Assembly (NCBI RefSeq): GCF_005870025.1
Contig: NZ_VATA01000054.1
Coordinates: 1-42,912 of the forward strand
Length of the DNA stretch: 42,912 nt
Direction of reading: 5' to 3'
From: Poseidonocella sp. HB161398
Lineage (GTDB): Bacteria; Pseudomonadota; Alphaproteobacteria; Rhodobacterales; Rhodobacteraceae
The translations under genes were made by a program, and so were the position numbers. Numbering within the stretch: position 1 is the first letter of the stretch; the number at the start of each line of letters is the position of its first letter. This document shows positions 7,905 to 15,196 of the stretch, in pieces. A model generated the notes under the pieces. That model searched no databases. It was not told the DNA's origin and saw only the letters and a program-made list of their open reading frames with translations.

Positions 7905-8948
7905 TCAGCCGGAGAGCGCGGCCTCTTCCTCCTCGCGCCGCTCCCGCTCCGCCGGGGCCGGGCGCGGCAGGTCCGAGAAGGTGGCGGGCACCAGCCGCCG
8001 CCGGTCGATCTCCAGCCCGAAGATGTCGAAGCGGTTGTAGTAGCCGGTCAGGTCGTGGAACTGCTTCGGCTCGATGCAGTCGGCCAGATCGAGGTCGGCG
8101 ACGATGACCGCCTCGCGGTCGCGCGCGCTCTCGCCCACGGCCTTGCCCGTCGGGTCGAGGAAGAAGGACTCTGCCTGGTCGGCGCCTTCCAGGATCGCCG
8201 CCACGCCCGGATCGCGGCGGACCAGCATCTCCTTGCAGTCATCGCCCAGAAGCGCCGCGCAGACGATGCCGAAGGCCTTGGCCTCGAAGCAGTGCGCCGC
8301 CGCGCGGATGCGGTTCGCCGCGAGATTGTCGAAATTGCGCGCGTCGGAGGGCGGCCGGGTCGGCCAGATCGGCGGCCAGCAGGAGATGTGCAGCTCCTCG
8401 GCCTGCGCCATCAGCGCGAAGCGCGCCAGCGGGTTGGTGTTCTCGCCGCAGATCAGCCCGCCGACCCGGCCGGTCCGGCCGAGATCGGCCACCTGCAGCC
8501 CCGCCCCGTCGCCCGGCGCCCAGACCATCTTCTCGAAGAAGGTCGGCACCAGCTTGCGGTGGTGGACGGCGACGCGGCCGGTCTCGTCGATCAGCAGCGC
8601 GCTGTTCCAGATGCCGCCGCAGCTGGCCGGATTGCGCTCGGAGAAGCCGATCCAGACGGCGATCCGGTGGCGCGCCGCCGCCGCGCGGATCTCGGCGATC
8701 TCGGGCCCGTCGGCATAGATCGAGGCCTCGACGAATTCCGCATAGAGATCGTGGTTGTAGATCGGCGCCCAGAGCGCCGCCCAGACCGGGAAGCCGGGGA
8801 TGAAGCTTTCGGGAAAGGCGGCCAGGCTGGCGCCGCGCTCGGCGGCCTCGGCGATCAGCGACACCGCCTTGCGGGTCGTGGCGATCCGGTCGTGGAAGAC
8901 CGGCGCGGCATGGATGGCGGCCACGCGGACGGGGCGGGACATGGACAT
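7905..8948 (-). CDS. Nitrilase-superfamily carbon-nitrogen hydrolase (aliphatic nitrilase type)
   Basis: A 347-residue nitrilase that hydrolyses a nitrile to the acid and ammonia in the cytoplasm. The catalytic triad is visible: Glu47 (AAFPES), Lys132 (HHRKLVPTFFEK) and Cys167 (GLICGENTNPL). A C-terminal extension of about 40 residues, rich in charged residues, is typical of nitrilases that form helical oligomers. The start at 8948 follows GAAGGAG with good spacing; a second ATG lies two codons later. The 3-prime end is convergent with the GST gene, 4 bp apart. The gene is divergent from the LysR at 9134. Length and CGEN signature favour a true nitrilase over an amidase or cyanide hydratase. 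Confidence 0.9.
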   Translation of the reverse strand: MSMSRPVRVAAIHAAPVFHDRIATTRKAVSLIAEAAERGASLAAFPESFIPGFPVWAALWAPIYNHDLYAEFVEASIYADGPEIAEIRAAAARHRIAVWIGFSERNPASCGGIWNSALLIDETGRVAVHHRKLVPTFFEKMVWAPGDGAGLQVADLGRTGRVGGLICGENTNPLARFALMAQAEELHISCWPPIWPTRPPSDARNFDNLAANRIRAAAHCFEAKAFGIVCAALLGDDCKEMLVRRDPGVAAILEGADQAESFFLDPTGKAVGESARDREAVIVADLDLADCIEPKQFHDLTGYYNRFDIFGLEIDRRRLVPATFSDLPRPAPAERERREEEEAALSG

Positions 8949-9038
8949 TTTCAGGCTCCTTCTCGGGGTCGGCTGCGCCGCCGCCGCGGGGGCGGAGCGG
9001 TCGCGATTGTCTGGAATTTGGGCAGTTACCGGCGCTCT

Positions 9039-9053
9039 GCCGGAAAATCCGGC
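9039..9053. promoter_or_regulatory. Inverted repeat in nitrilase/LysR divergent region
   Basis: GCCGG-AAAAT-CCGGC is a perfect 5-bp-arm inverted repeat in the 185-bp gap between the nitrilase (start 8948) and LysR (start 9134) genes. Its AT centre and its location about 80 bp from each start make it a candidate LysR site. The arms are short, so chance occurrence in GC-rich DNA is possible. I see nothing else convincing in 8949-9133. Confidence 0.3.
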
Positions 9054-9133
9054 CGCCGCGGCGGATGGGCGGTTGCAGCATCGGCGGCCAGGCGGCACGT
9101 GAGGGGGCGTCGGCGGCAGCCAAGAGGGGCGGA

Positions 9134-10087
9134 ATGACCGCGTTCAACAACCTCAACTGGGACGATATCCGGGTCTTCCTGCTGGTGGCGCGCGCCGGGG
9201 CGATCTCCCGCGCGGCGCGGCAGATGGGCATGGACCATTCGACCGTCAGCCGCCGGATCACCCAGTTCGAATACACGCTGGGCGCCAGCGTCTTCGAGCG
9301 CAACGCCTCGGGGCTGGTGCTGAACCGGCTGGGCCAGGACCTGCTGGCGCGCGCCGAGGAGATCGAGGCCGGGGTGCTGCGCATGGGCGCCGCGCTCGAG
9401 GCGGGCGACCGCGAGGTCTCGGGCACGGTGCGGATCGCGATGATGGAGGGGATCGCCTCGCTCTACCTGTCGCGGCGGCTCCTGCGGCTGACCGAGGCGC
9501 ATCCGCGGCTGTCGCTGGAAATCGTCACCTCGCCGCAGCATGTCCAGGTCTCGCGCCGCGAGGCGGATCTGTTCCTCAGCTTCTTTCCGGCGGCGGCGAA
9601 AAGCGTGCTGTCGCGCAAGATCGGCGAATTCGGCCTGGGGCTCTTCGCCTCGCAGGACTACCTGGACCGGCACGGCACGCCGCGCTGCATCGAGGATCTG
9701 CGCGACCACCGCTTCGTCGACTACATCCGCGACCTGATCCATGTCGATCCGGTGCGCTGGCTCGACGACGTGATCGCCGAGCCGCAGGTGGCGATCACCT
9801 CCTCCTCGATGATCGCGCAGATGGGCTTCGCCGTCGGCGGCATCGGCATCGTGCTGCTGCCCTATTTCTCGGTCGAGCAGGAAACCCGGCTGGTCCGGGT
9901 GCTCGAGGGCGTGACCGACGTGAAACGGGAAGTCTGGCTGACGGTGCATAACGATCTCCGCGGCACGGGCCGCATCCGGGCGGTCGAGCGCTACATCGCG
10001 GGGCTGCTCAGAGCGGATCGCGACTATCTGTTCGGACGGGGGCCCTCGACGACCGGCTGCGGGGCACAGCCCGGCGCCGAGGGCTAG
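9134..10087 (+). CDS. LysR-family transcriptional regulator (nitrilase unit)
   Basis: A 317-residue LysR protein. The HTH runs from WDDIRVFLLVARAGAISRAARQMGMDHSTVSRRITQFE (about 9-47) into LGASVFERNASG. The HSTVSRRI form places it in a different LysR branch from the regulators at 6362 and 13517. The effector domain follows from about residue 95. The ATG at 9134 is chosen because GAGGGGCGGA precedes it and the LysR N-terminus is then standard. It is divergent from the nitrilase gene and likely regulates it. It ends 38 bp from the convergent symporter gene. Confidence 0.93.
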   Translation: MTAFNNLNWDDIRVFLLVARAGAISRAARQMGMDHSTVSRRITQFEYTLGASVFERNASGLVLNRLGQDLLARAEEIEAGVLRMGAALEAGDREVSGTVRIAMMEGIASLYLSRRLLRLTEAHPRLSLEIVTSPQHVQVSRREADLFLSFFPAAAKSVLSRKIGEFGLGLFASQDYLDRHGTPRCIEDLRDHRFVDYIRDLIHVDPVRWLDDVIAEPQVAITSSSMIAQMGFAVGGIGIVLLPYFSVEQETRLVRVLEGVTDVKREVWLTVHNDLRGTGRIRAVERYIAGLLRADRDYLFGRGPSTTGCGAQPGAEG

Positions 10088-10090
10088 GCC

Positions 10091-10112
10091 GCCGCCGCAC
10101 AGAGCGGGCGGC
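10091..10112. terminator. Possible bidirectional hairpin between convergent genes
   Basis: GCCGCC (10091-10096) and GGCGGC (10107-10112) can pair around a 10-nt loop in the 38-bp gap between the convergent LysR and symporter genes. There is no T-run on either side, so termination activity is a guess based on position. Confidence 0.25.
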
Positions 10113-10125
10113 AGCGGCCAGGGGC

Positions 10126-11640
10126 TCAGCGCGGCAGCGCCGGCAGGCCGCGCGCGGCGCGCGGTTCGGGGAAGACGTCGTCGAGATCCTCCTGGAACTC
10201 CTTGCGCTTCTTCGCCGCGACCGGCTGGGTGGCGAAGGAGATGCCGTAGAACAGCACCATGCTGACGATCAGCCCCCAGAGCGCCGGCCCGATCGAGCCC
10301 GGCAGCGAGACCAGCCCGAACTGCATGGCCAGCATCACGCCCCAGCCGCAGAGCATCGACCAGAAGGCCGCCTCTTCGCTGGCGCGCGGCCAGAAGAGCG
10401 CGCCGAGGAGCGGCATCAGGAAGACCAGCGCCATGCCCACGCCGATCGAGGCCAGCGGGATCAGGAGCTGCCGCCCGGCATCGGACAGCGAGAAGAGCAC
10501 GACCGCGATCACGAAGGCGCCCTCGAAATAGCGGCTGGCCTTCATCTTCTTCGACTGGTCGAGCCGGTCGAAGCTGCCGTAGAGATCCTGGGTGAAGTTC
10601 GACGAGGCCGAGATGATCTGGCTGTCGAGGGTCGACATCCCCGCGGCGAAGACCGCCACGACCAGCACCGCGCCCATGACCGGCAGGTACTTGGCGAAGA
10701 TCATCGGCACCAGCGCGTCGGAAACGAGGCTGGAGGTGTCGCCCAGGTCCATCCCCATCGCCACCATGCCGATCACCGCGCCGGTGAAGGTCACGACGAA
10801 GAGCGCGAGGAAGGAGGTGATGACCGAGCCCAGGAGCAGCGTCCGCGGGCTCTCGGCCATGTAGAGCCGCTGCCACAGGTGCGGGGTCAGGATCCAGCCG
10901 AAGGTCCACAGGATCAGCAGCGTGACATAGCTGCCCTGGCGGGTGTCGGCGCCGAAGGCCAGCTTGCCCGGCTCCGCGGCGATGGCCGCCTGCCAGCCCG
11001 CCTCCCAGCCGCCGGCCCAGTGCACCACCGCGAAGGAGCCGCCGATCAGCAGCGCCGCGAAGATGAAGCCCTGCACCGCGTCGGTCCAGACCACCGCGCG
11101 GCTGCCGCCGAAGATCGCGTAGAGCCCGACGCAGATCGCCAGGCCGATGATGCCGGTCTCGTAGGAGATCAGCCCCTCGGAGATCGAGCCGAGCGCCACC
11201 GAGATGCCCGAAAGCTGGATCGCGGCATAGGGGAAGAGCACGGCGATGCAGACGAGCCCGGTCAGCAGCCGCAGCCGGCGGCTGTCATTGTAGTAGTGCG
11301 CCAGCAGATCCGCCGGGGTGATGAAGCCGAAGCGCTTGCCGAGCGCCCAGACCCGCGGCCCGATGATCATCACCAGCACCGGCCCCATCGAGTTGAAGAA
11401 GCCGAAGAGCAGCCAGTCGACGCCCTTGAGGTAGAAGGTGCCCGGCCCGCCGAGGAAGGCGAAGGTGCTGAACCAGGTCGCGAAGAGCGTGCCGACCAGC
11501 ATGAAGAGATTGGCCTTGCGGCCGACGACGAACCAGTCATCCGCGTCTCCGGCCTTGTTCTGGCGGAAGGCGGCGAAGCCGATGGCAAACATCGCGATCA
11601 GGTAGAGGACGATGCCGCCGATGGTCAGCGCGATGGTCAT
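10126..11640 (-). CDS. Sodium:solute symporter (SSS/SLC5 family)
   Basis: A 504-residue inner-membrane transporter with about 13 hydrophobic helices. It begins at MTIALTIGGIVLYL and carries the family motif GGSRAVVWTDAVQGFIF, along with DDWFVVGRKANLF and AAGMSTLDSQIISASSN. The family uses the sodium gradient to import organic acids, amino acids, sugars or vitamins. The start overlaps the stop of the small membrane gene upstream as ATGA, so the two form a pair. The frame is open further upstream but would run into the small gene. The substrate is not readable; the nitrilase and nitronate enzymes nearby suggest an organic acid or amino compound. Confidence 0.92.
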   Translation of the reverse strand: MTIALTIGGIVLYLIAMFAIGFAAFRQNKAGDADDWFVVGRKANLFMLVGTLFATWFSTFAFLGGPGTFYLKGVDWLLFGFFNSMGPVLVMIIGPRVWALGKRFGFITPADLLAHYYNDSRRLRLLTGLVCIAVLFPYAAIQLSGISVALGSISEGLISYETGIIGLAICVGLYAIFGGSRAVVWTDAVQGFIFAALLIGGSFAVVHWAGGWEAGWQAAIAAEPGKLAFGADTRQGSYVTLLILWTFGWILTPHLWQRLYMAESPRTLLLGSVITSFLALFVVTFTGAVIGMVAMGMDLGDTSSLVSDALVPMIFAKYLPVMGAVLVVAVFAAGMSTLDSQIISASSNFTQDLYGSFDRLDQSKKMKASRYFEGAFVIAVVLFSLSDAGRQLLIPLASIGVGMALVFLMPLLGALFWPRASEEAAFWSMLCGWGVMLAMQFGLVSLPGSIGPALWGLIVSMVLFYGISFATQPVAAKKRKEFQEDLDDVFPEPRAARGLPALPR

Positions 11641-11972
11641 TCGCCCGCCTCCCCGCCGCCGTAATGCGCGTCGAGCACCGCCCAGGCGCGGCCGCGGACC
11701 AGGAAGTAGCACAGGCCGAAGACGCAGTTCAGCGTGAAGACCGCATAGCAGTAGAACACGGTCAGCGGCAGGAAGCCCGCCACCATGGCGGTGCCGTTGC
11801 CGATGATGTCATAGGCCGGAAGCAGGGCGAGAAGGAAGTTCAGCACCGCCCAGCCGAGGAAGATCTGGCCGGTCGGGCTGCGGGGGATGATGCCGAGAAT
11901 GGGCATGTGGCCGGGACCGTCATGGCCTGCCGCCATGTCCGGGCTCGCGGCGCTGCGCGCGGTTGTCGTCAT
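11637..11972 (-). CDS. Small membrane protein, partner of the SSS symporter
   Basis: A 111-residue protein with a polar N-terminus of about 35 residues and two hydrophobic segments: FLGWAVLNFLLALLPAYDIIG (about 38-58) and a second around MVAGFLPLTVFYCYAVFTLNCVFG. It resembles the small two-helix proteins that precede SSS-type symporters (the DUF3311/DUF485 style of partner). The ATG at 11972 follows AGGAGAGG at good distance, while the longer upstream open frame has no such signal and is GC-driven. The 4-bp overlap with the symporter start argues for coupled synthesis. Its role in symporter stability or assembly is inferred. Confidence 0.8.
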   Translation of the reverse strand: MTTTARSAASPDMAAGHDGPGHMPILGIIPRSPTGQIFLGWAVLNFLLALLPAYDIIGNGTAMVAGFLPLTVFYCYAVFTLNCVFGLCYFLVRGRAWAVLDAHYGGGEAGE

Positions 11973-12342
11973 GGACCTCTCCTGTTGTTTTGCGTGGCAG
12001 CCCCCGGCCGGAGGCCTGCCGGGCCCGGGCGGGCATTGGCCGGTGGCTGCATGTGCAGCATTTCCGGTCCCTGCGCCCGCGGCATCGGGAAATCCTGCAC
12101 AGGGTTGTGCCGCTGCGCCCGCAGCGCGTCCGCCGCCGGGGTGCCGCCGCCGCGCCATTGAGGGACGGCAGAGGCCCCGCAACCGCAAGCGGAACAGGGG
12201 TTTTCGCGCAATCCCGGGACATGTTTCCGGCCGCCCCGGCGGCCGGAGGGCCAAAGGCTCGGCCCCCGGGCGGCAGGGCACGGAAAGTGTCCGCCGCGCG
12301 GCGCGGGCGCGGAAAGGGCCTTTCCGTCTGCCTAAAGCGGCA
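11973..12342. other. Gene-free gap with a perfect palindrome
   Basis: These 370 bp lie between the nitronate monooxygenase stop and the small membrane gene start, both on the minus strand. They must hold the symporter promoter. I see no convincing gene: the open frames here are GC artefacts. The one clear structure is TCCGGCCGCC-CC-GGCGGCCGGA at 12226-12247, with perfect 10-bp arms, about 95 bp downstream of the monooxygenase. No T-run follows it. It could end that transcript or act as a binding site. Confidence 0.5.
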
Positions 12343-13416
12343 TCATTGCGCATATTCCATGGGCAGACGGGCTGCGGCCAGCTCTTCGGCCAGCCGCGCC
12401 ATCAGCTCGGCGGCGGGCAGGCTGCGGGCGAGCGGCGCCCCCTGCCCCGCCCATTGCGCGCCGAACCCGGACTCGCCCCGGGCCTTCGCGGCGGCGTTCA
12501 GCGCCTTGCCCGCGTCATAGGCGACCGGATAGGCCGGGGGCATCGCGTCCGGCTGGCCCTCGGCCAGCGCGGTGAAGCGGTTGGCCAGTGCCCGCGCCGG
12601 ACGGCCCGAGATCGCCCGCGTCATCCGCGTGGCCGCTGCGCCCGGTCCCGCCAGCGCGGCGCGGTAGGCGGCATCGGCGGCCGACTCCGGACAGGCGATG
12701 AAGGCCGTGCCGAGCTGCGCCGCCTCCGCCCCGAGCGCCAGTGCCGCGGCGATCCCGGCGCCGTCCATAATGCCCCCCGCGGCGATGACCGGCAGCCCGG
12801 CGCGGCACGCCAGCAGCCGGGTCAGCGCCATCGTGCCCAGTTCCGCATCCGGCCCCTCCGGGTCGAAGACGCCGCGATGGCCGCCCGCCTCGATCCCTTG
12901 CGCCACGACCGCGTCGATCCCCGTGCGGCGCAGCGCCTCTGCCTCGGCTAGGCTCGTCGCCGTGGCCAGGAGCAGGATGCCCGCCGCTTTCAGCGCGCGC
13001 ACCGCCCCGGGTTGCGGCACCCCGAAATGGAAGCTCGCCACGGCCGGCCGCTCCCGCAGGAGCAGTGCCAGCATCTGCGGATCGCCGTTGAAGCTGGGAT
13101 AGATCTCGCTCAGCCGCGCGGGCGGTTCGGCGCCGAATTCGGCGAAGGCCGGCCGCAGCCGCTCCAGCCAGGCCGCCTCGGCCGACGCATCCCGCACCGC
13201 GGGCGCATGCACGAAGACATTCACGTTGAACGGCCGGTCGCTGCGCGCGCGCAGCTCGGCGATCATCGCCGCCGCCCCGGCCGCATCCGTGGCGCCGATG
13301 CCGATCGAGCCGAGCCCGCCGGCATTCGACACCGCCGCGGCCAGTGCCGGGGTCGAAACCCCCGCCATCGGCGCCTGGATCACCGGATGCGCAAGGCCAA
13401 GCCGTTCTGCCAGCAT
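12343..13416 (-). CDS. Nitronate monooxygenase (2-nitropropane dioxygenase class)
   Basis: A 357-residue FMN enzyme with a TIM-barrel fold that oxidises alkyl nitronates to carbonyl compounds and nitrite. Visible motifs in order: the N-terminal [10 protein letters not shown] (about 14-23), the FMN/catalytic loop [12 protein letters not shown] with His180, the phosphate-binding AAGGIMDG, then [11 protein letters not shown] and QWAGQG near the C-terminus. The start at 13416 is preferred over an in-frame ATG six codons upstream because AAAGGAG lies eight bases before it; the upstream ATG would place that site inside the gene. It is divergent from the LysR at 13517. The family also includes enoyl-ACP reductase II-like proteins, which this resembles less. 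Confidence 0.88.
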   Translation of the reverse strand: MLAERLGLAHPVIQAPMAGVSTPALAAAVSNAGGLGSIGIGATDAAGAAAMIAELRARSDRPFNVNVFVHAPAVRDASAEAAWLERLRPAFAEFGAEPPARLSEIYPSFNGDPQMLALLLRERPAVASFHFGVPQPGAVRALKAAGILLLATATSLAEAEALRRTGIDAVVAQGIEAGGHRGVFDPEGPDAELGTMALTRLLACRAGLPVIAAGGIMDGAGIAAALALGAEAAQLGTAFIACPESAADAAYRAALAGPGAAATRMTRAISGRPARALANRFTALAEGQPDAMPPAYPVAYDAGKALNAAAKARGESGFGAQWAGQGAPLARSLPAAELMARLAEELAAARLPMEYAQ

Positions 13417-13516
13417 CTGCCGCTCTCCTTTCATTCCCGATTAGGAAAGGTACATTGACTTTTATTCTCACTAAGGGAATATCAACTTCGGCCAGACTGT
13501 CAAAGGAGTCCCTGCA
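13417..13516. promoter_or_regulatory. Divergent promoter with spaced inverted repeat (nitronate monooxygenase/LysR)
   Basis: ATTCCCGATTAG (13433-13444) is mirrored by CTAAGGGAAT (13471-13480), identical after allowing a 2-nt insertion, with 26 bp between. This is a plausible paired LysR recognition and activation site. Between the arms lies TTGACT (13455-13460), a good -35 for the rightward LysR gene, with TATCAA (13480-13485) as a weakly spaced -10. The right arm would overlap that promoter, as expected for autoregulation. Confidence 0.45.
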
Positions 13517-14416
13517 ATGGAGATCGCGGCGCTCGAGATCTTCCGCGCCGTGGCGCGCGAAGAGGGGATCACCCGCGCCGCCGGGCAGCTTGGCCGCGCG
13601 CCCTCGAATGTCACCACCCGCATCCAGCAGCTCGAGGCCGAGATCGGCACCGCGCTCTTCCAGCGCGACCGCAAGCGCATGGTGCTGACGCCGGAGGGGC
13701 GGACCTTCCTCGGCTATGCCGAGCGCATCCTCAGCCTGGCCGAAGAGGCGCGGCAGCAGGTCAATCCCGCCAGGCCTGCCGGAAAGCTGCGCATCGGGGC
13801 GATGGACTCCACGGCCGCCGCGCGCCTGCCGCAGCCGCTGGCCGCCTTCGCCCTCGCCTGGCCGGAGGTGGAGATCGCGCTGTCCACCGGGCCGACGCGG
13901 CGGCTGGTCGATGCGGTCCTGGAGCACCGGCTGGACTGCGCGCTGATCGCGCTGCCGCCCGGGGAAACGGCCGAAGGGCTGGAGCTGGTGCCGGTCTTCC
14001 GCGAGGAGCTGCTGCTGCTGCTGCCGCCGGGCCATCCGCCGGTCGCCGGACCCGCCGATTTGCAGAAGCGGGTGCTCGCCGCCTTCGCGCCGGGCTGCAG
14101 CTACCGCCAGATCGCGCTCGACTGGCTGGCGGGCGGCGGCGCGGGACCGGTGGCGGTGCAGGAGGTCGGCTCCTGCCACGCGATGTATGCCTGCACTGCG
14201 GCGGGCGCCTGCATCAGCGTCATGCCGCGCAGCACCGCCGAGCGGATGGACCCGGGCGCGGCCGTCGGGATGCAGCCGATCGCCGTCAGCGAGACCCTGC
14301 TGGCCTGCCGCCCCGGCTTCGCCACCGCCGCCTTCGCCGAATTCCGCGAGGCGCTGGCCGGAGGCGAGCCGCGCCCCGGTCCTTCGCCCGCATCGAAATC
14401 ACATATCCAAATCTAA
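13517..14416 (+). CDS. LysR-family transcriptional regulator (nitronate unit)
   Basis: A 299-residue LysR protein. The HTH spans about residues 5-45 (IFRAVAREEGITRAAGQLGRAPSNVTTRIQQLE), followed by IGTALFQRDRKRM. The effector domain carries STGPTRRLVD, RLDCALI, GCSYRQIA and SVMPRS, the same landmarks as the regulator at 6362, so the two belong to one subfamily. The ATG at 13517 follows AAAGGAG. It is divergent from the nitronate monooxygenase. It also precedes the dehydrogenase operon by 165 bp in the same direction, so it could control either or both. Confidence 0.93.
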   Translation: MEIAALEIFRAVAREEGITRAAGQLGRAPSNVTTRIQQLEAEIGTALFQRDRKRMVLTPEGRTFLGYAERILSLAEEARQQVNPARPAGKLRIGAMDSTAAARLPQPLAAFALAWPEVEIALSTGPTRRLVDAVLEHRLDCALIALPPGETAEGLELVPVFREELLLLLPPGHPPVAGPADLQKRVLAAFAPGCSYRQIALDWLAGGGAGPVAVQEVGSCHAMYACTAAGACISVMPRSTAERMDPGAAVGMQPIAVSETLLACRPGFATAAFAEFREALAGGEPRPGPSPASKSHIQI

Positions 14417-14581
14417 TCTATTTTTCGCATTTCTCGAAAAGTTTCTTCGCCATTGCGTCACTGGCGCCTGCCGCGCGGCCGTCCCAATAAGGGCGAGCAC
14501 CGGGTCTCCGCCGAGCCATCGCCCACCGCCGTCCGATGCTGCTCCCCGGATTCCGGCCCATGCCCTGAAGGGAGCACGACC

Positions 14582-15145
14582 ATGTCCATCGGATCCATCC
14601 GGCGGGAAGGGCGCGACGCGGCACCGGCCGCCCCCGCCCCCGCCGGCCTTCGCCGCCGCGATTTCCTGCTGAGCTCGGCGCTGGCCGGGCTCGCCGCATC
14701 CCTGCCCTTCGGCGGGACCGCCCGGGCCGCCGGGGCCGCCGATTTCGGCGCGCTCAGCGCTTTCGTCACCGGCCGCAGCGCGCTCGATGCCGCGCTGGCG
14801 GAACGCGCCTACGGCCAGCTCGCGGCGCTCGATCCCGGCTTCGACGCCAAGCTCGCCGCGCTGTCGGCCGCGATTGCGGAAACCGGCGCGGAAAGCGTCG
14901 ACGCCTTCCTCGCCACCGGCCCCGCGCCGGAGCTGCGCGCCACCATGACGACGATCACCGCCGCCTGGTACCTGGGCTATACCGGCACGCCGGACCCCTC
15001 GCAGGAAAGCGACAACGCCAAGCTCGTGACCTATCGCGAGGCGCTGATGTGGGAACCCACGGCCGATGCGACGCCGATCCCCACCTATTCGCAGCACCGG
15101 CAGAACTACTGGGCGGAACCGCCCGCGAGCATCGCGACGGACTGA
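14582..15145 (+). CDS. Tat-exported small subunit of a membrane-bound FAD dehydrogenase (sorbitol/fructose type)
   Basis: A 187-residue protein with a twin-arginine signal (LRRRDFLLSSALAGLAAS, about 23-40; cleavage near GGTARA|AG). The rest matches the small-subunit family of membrane-bound sorbitol and fructose dehydrogenases, with ITAAWYLGYTG and a conserved C-terminal stretch PTYSQHRQNYWAEPP. These subunits have no cofactor; they carry the folded GMC subunit through the Tat pathway and stabilise it. The start at 14582 follows GAAGGGAGC. The 165-bp AT-richer leader (14417-14581) probably holds the operon promoter, though no clear -35/-10 is seen. The order small-GMC-cytochrome matches known three-subunit dehydrogenases. 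Confidence 0.88.
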   Translation: MSIGSIRREGRDAAPAAPAPAGLRRRDFLLSSALAGLAASLPFGGTARAAGAADFGALSAFVTGRSALDAALAERAYGQLAALDPGFDAKLAALSAAIAETGAESVDAFLATGPAPELRATMTTITAAWYLGYTGTPDPSQESDNAKLVTYREALMWEPTADATPIPTYSQHRQNYWAEPPASIATD

Positions 15146-15196
15146 TCCGTCCCGCCCACGCAAGCCCTTTCCACCACACCGGATTCCCCCCACCCC

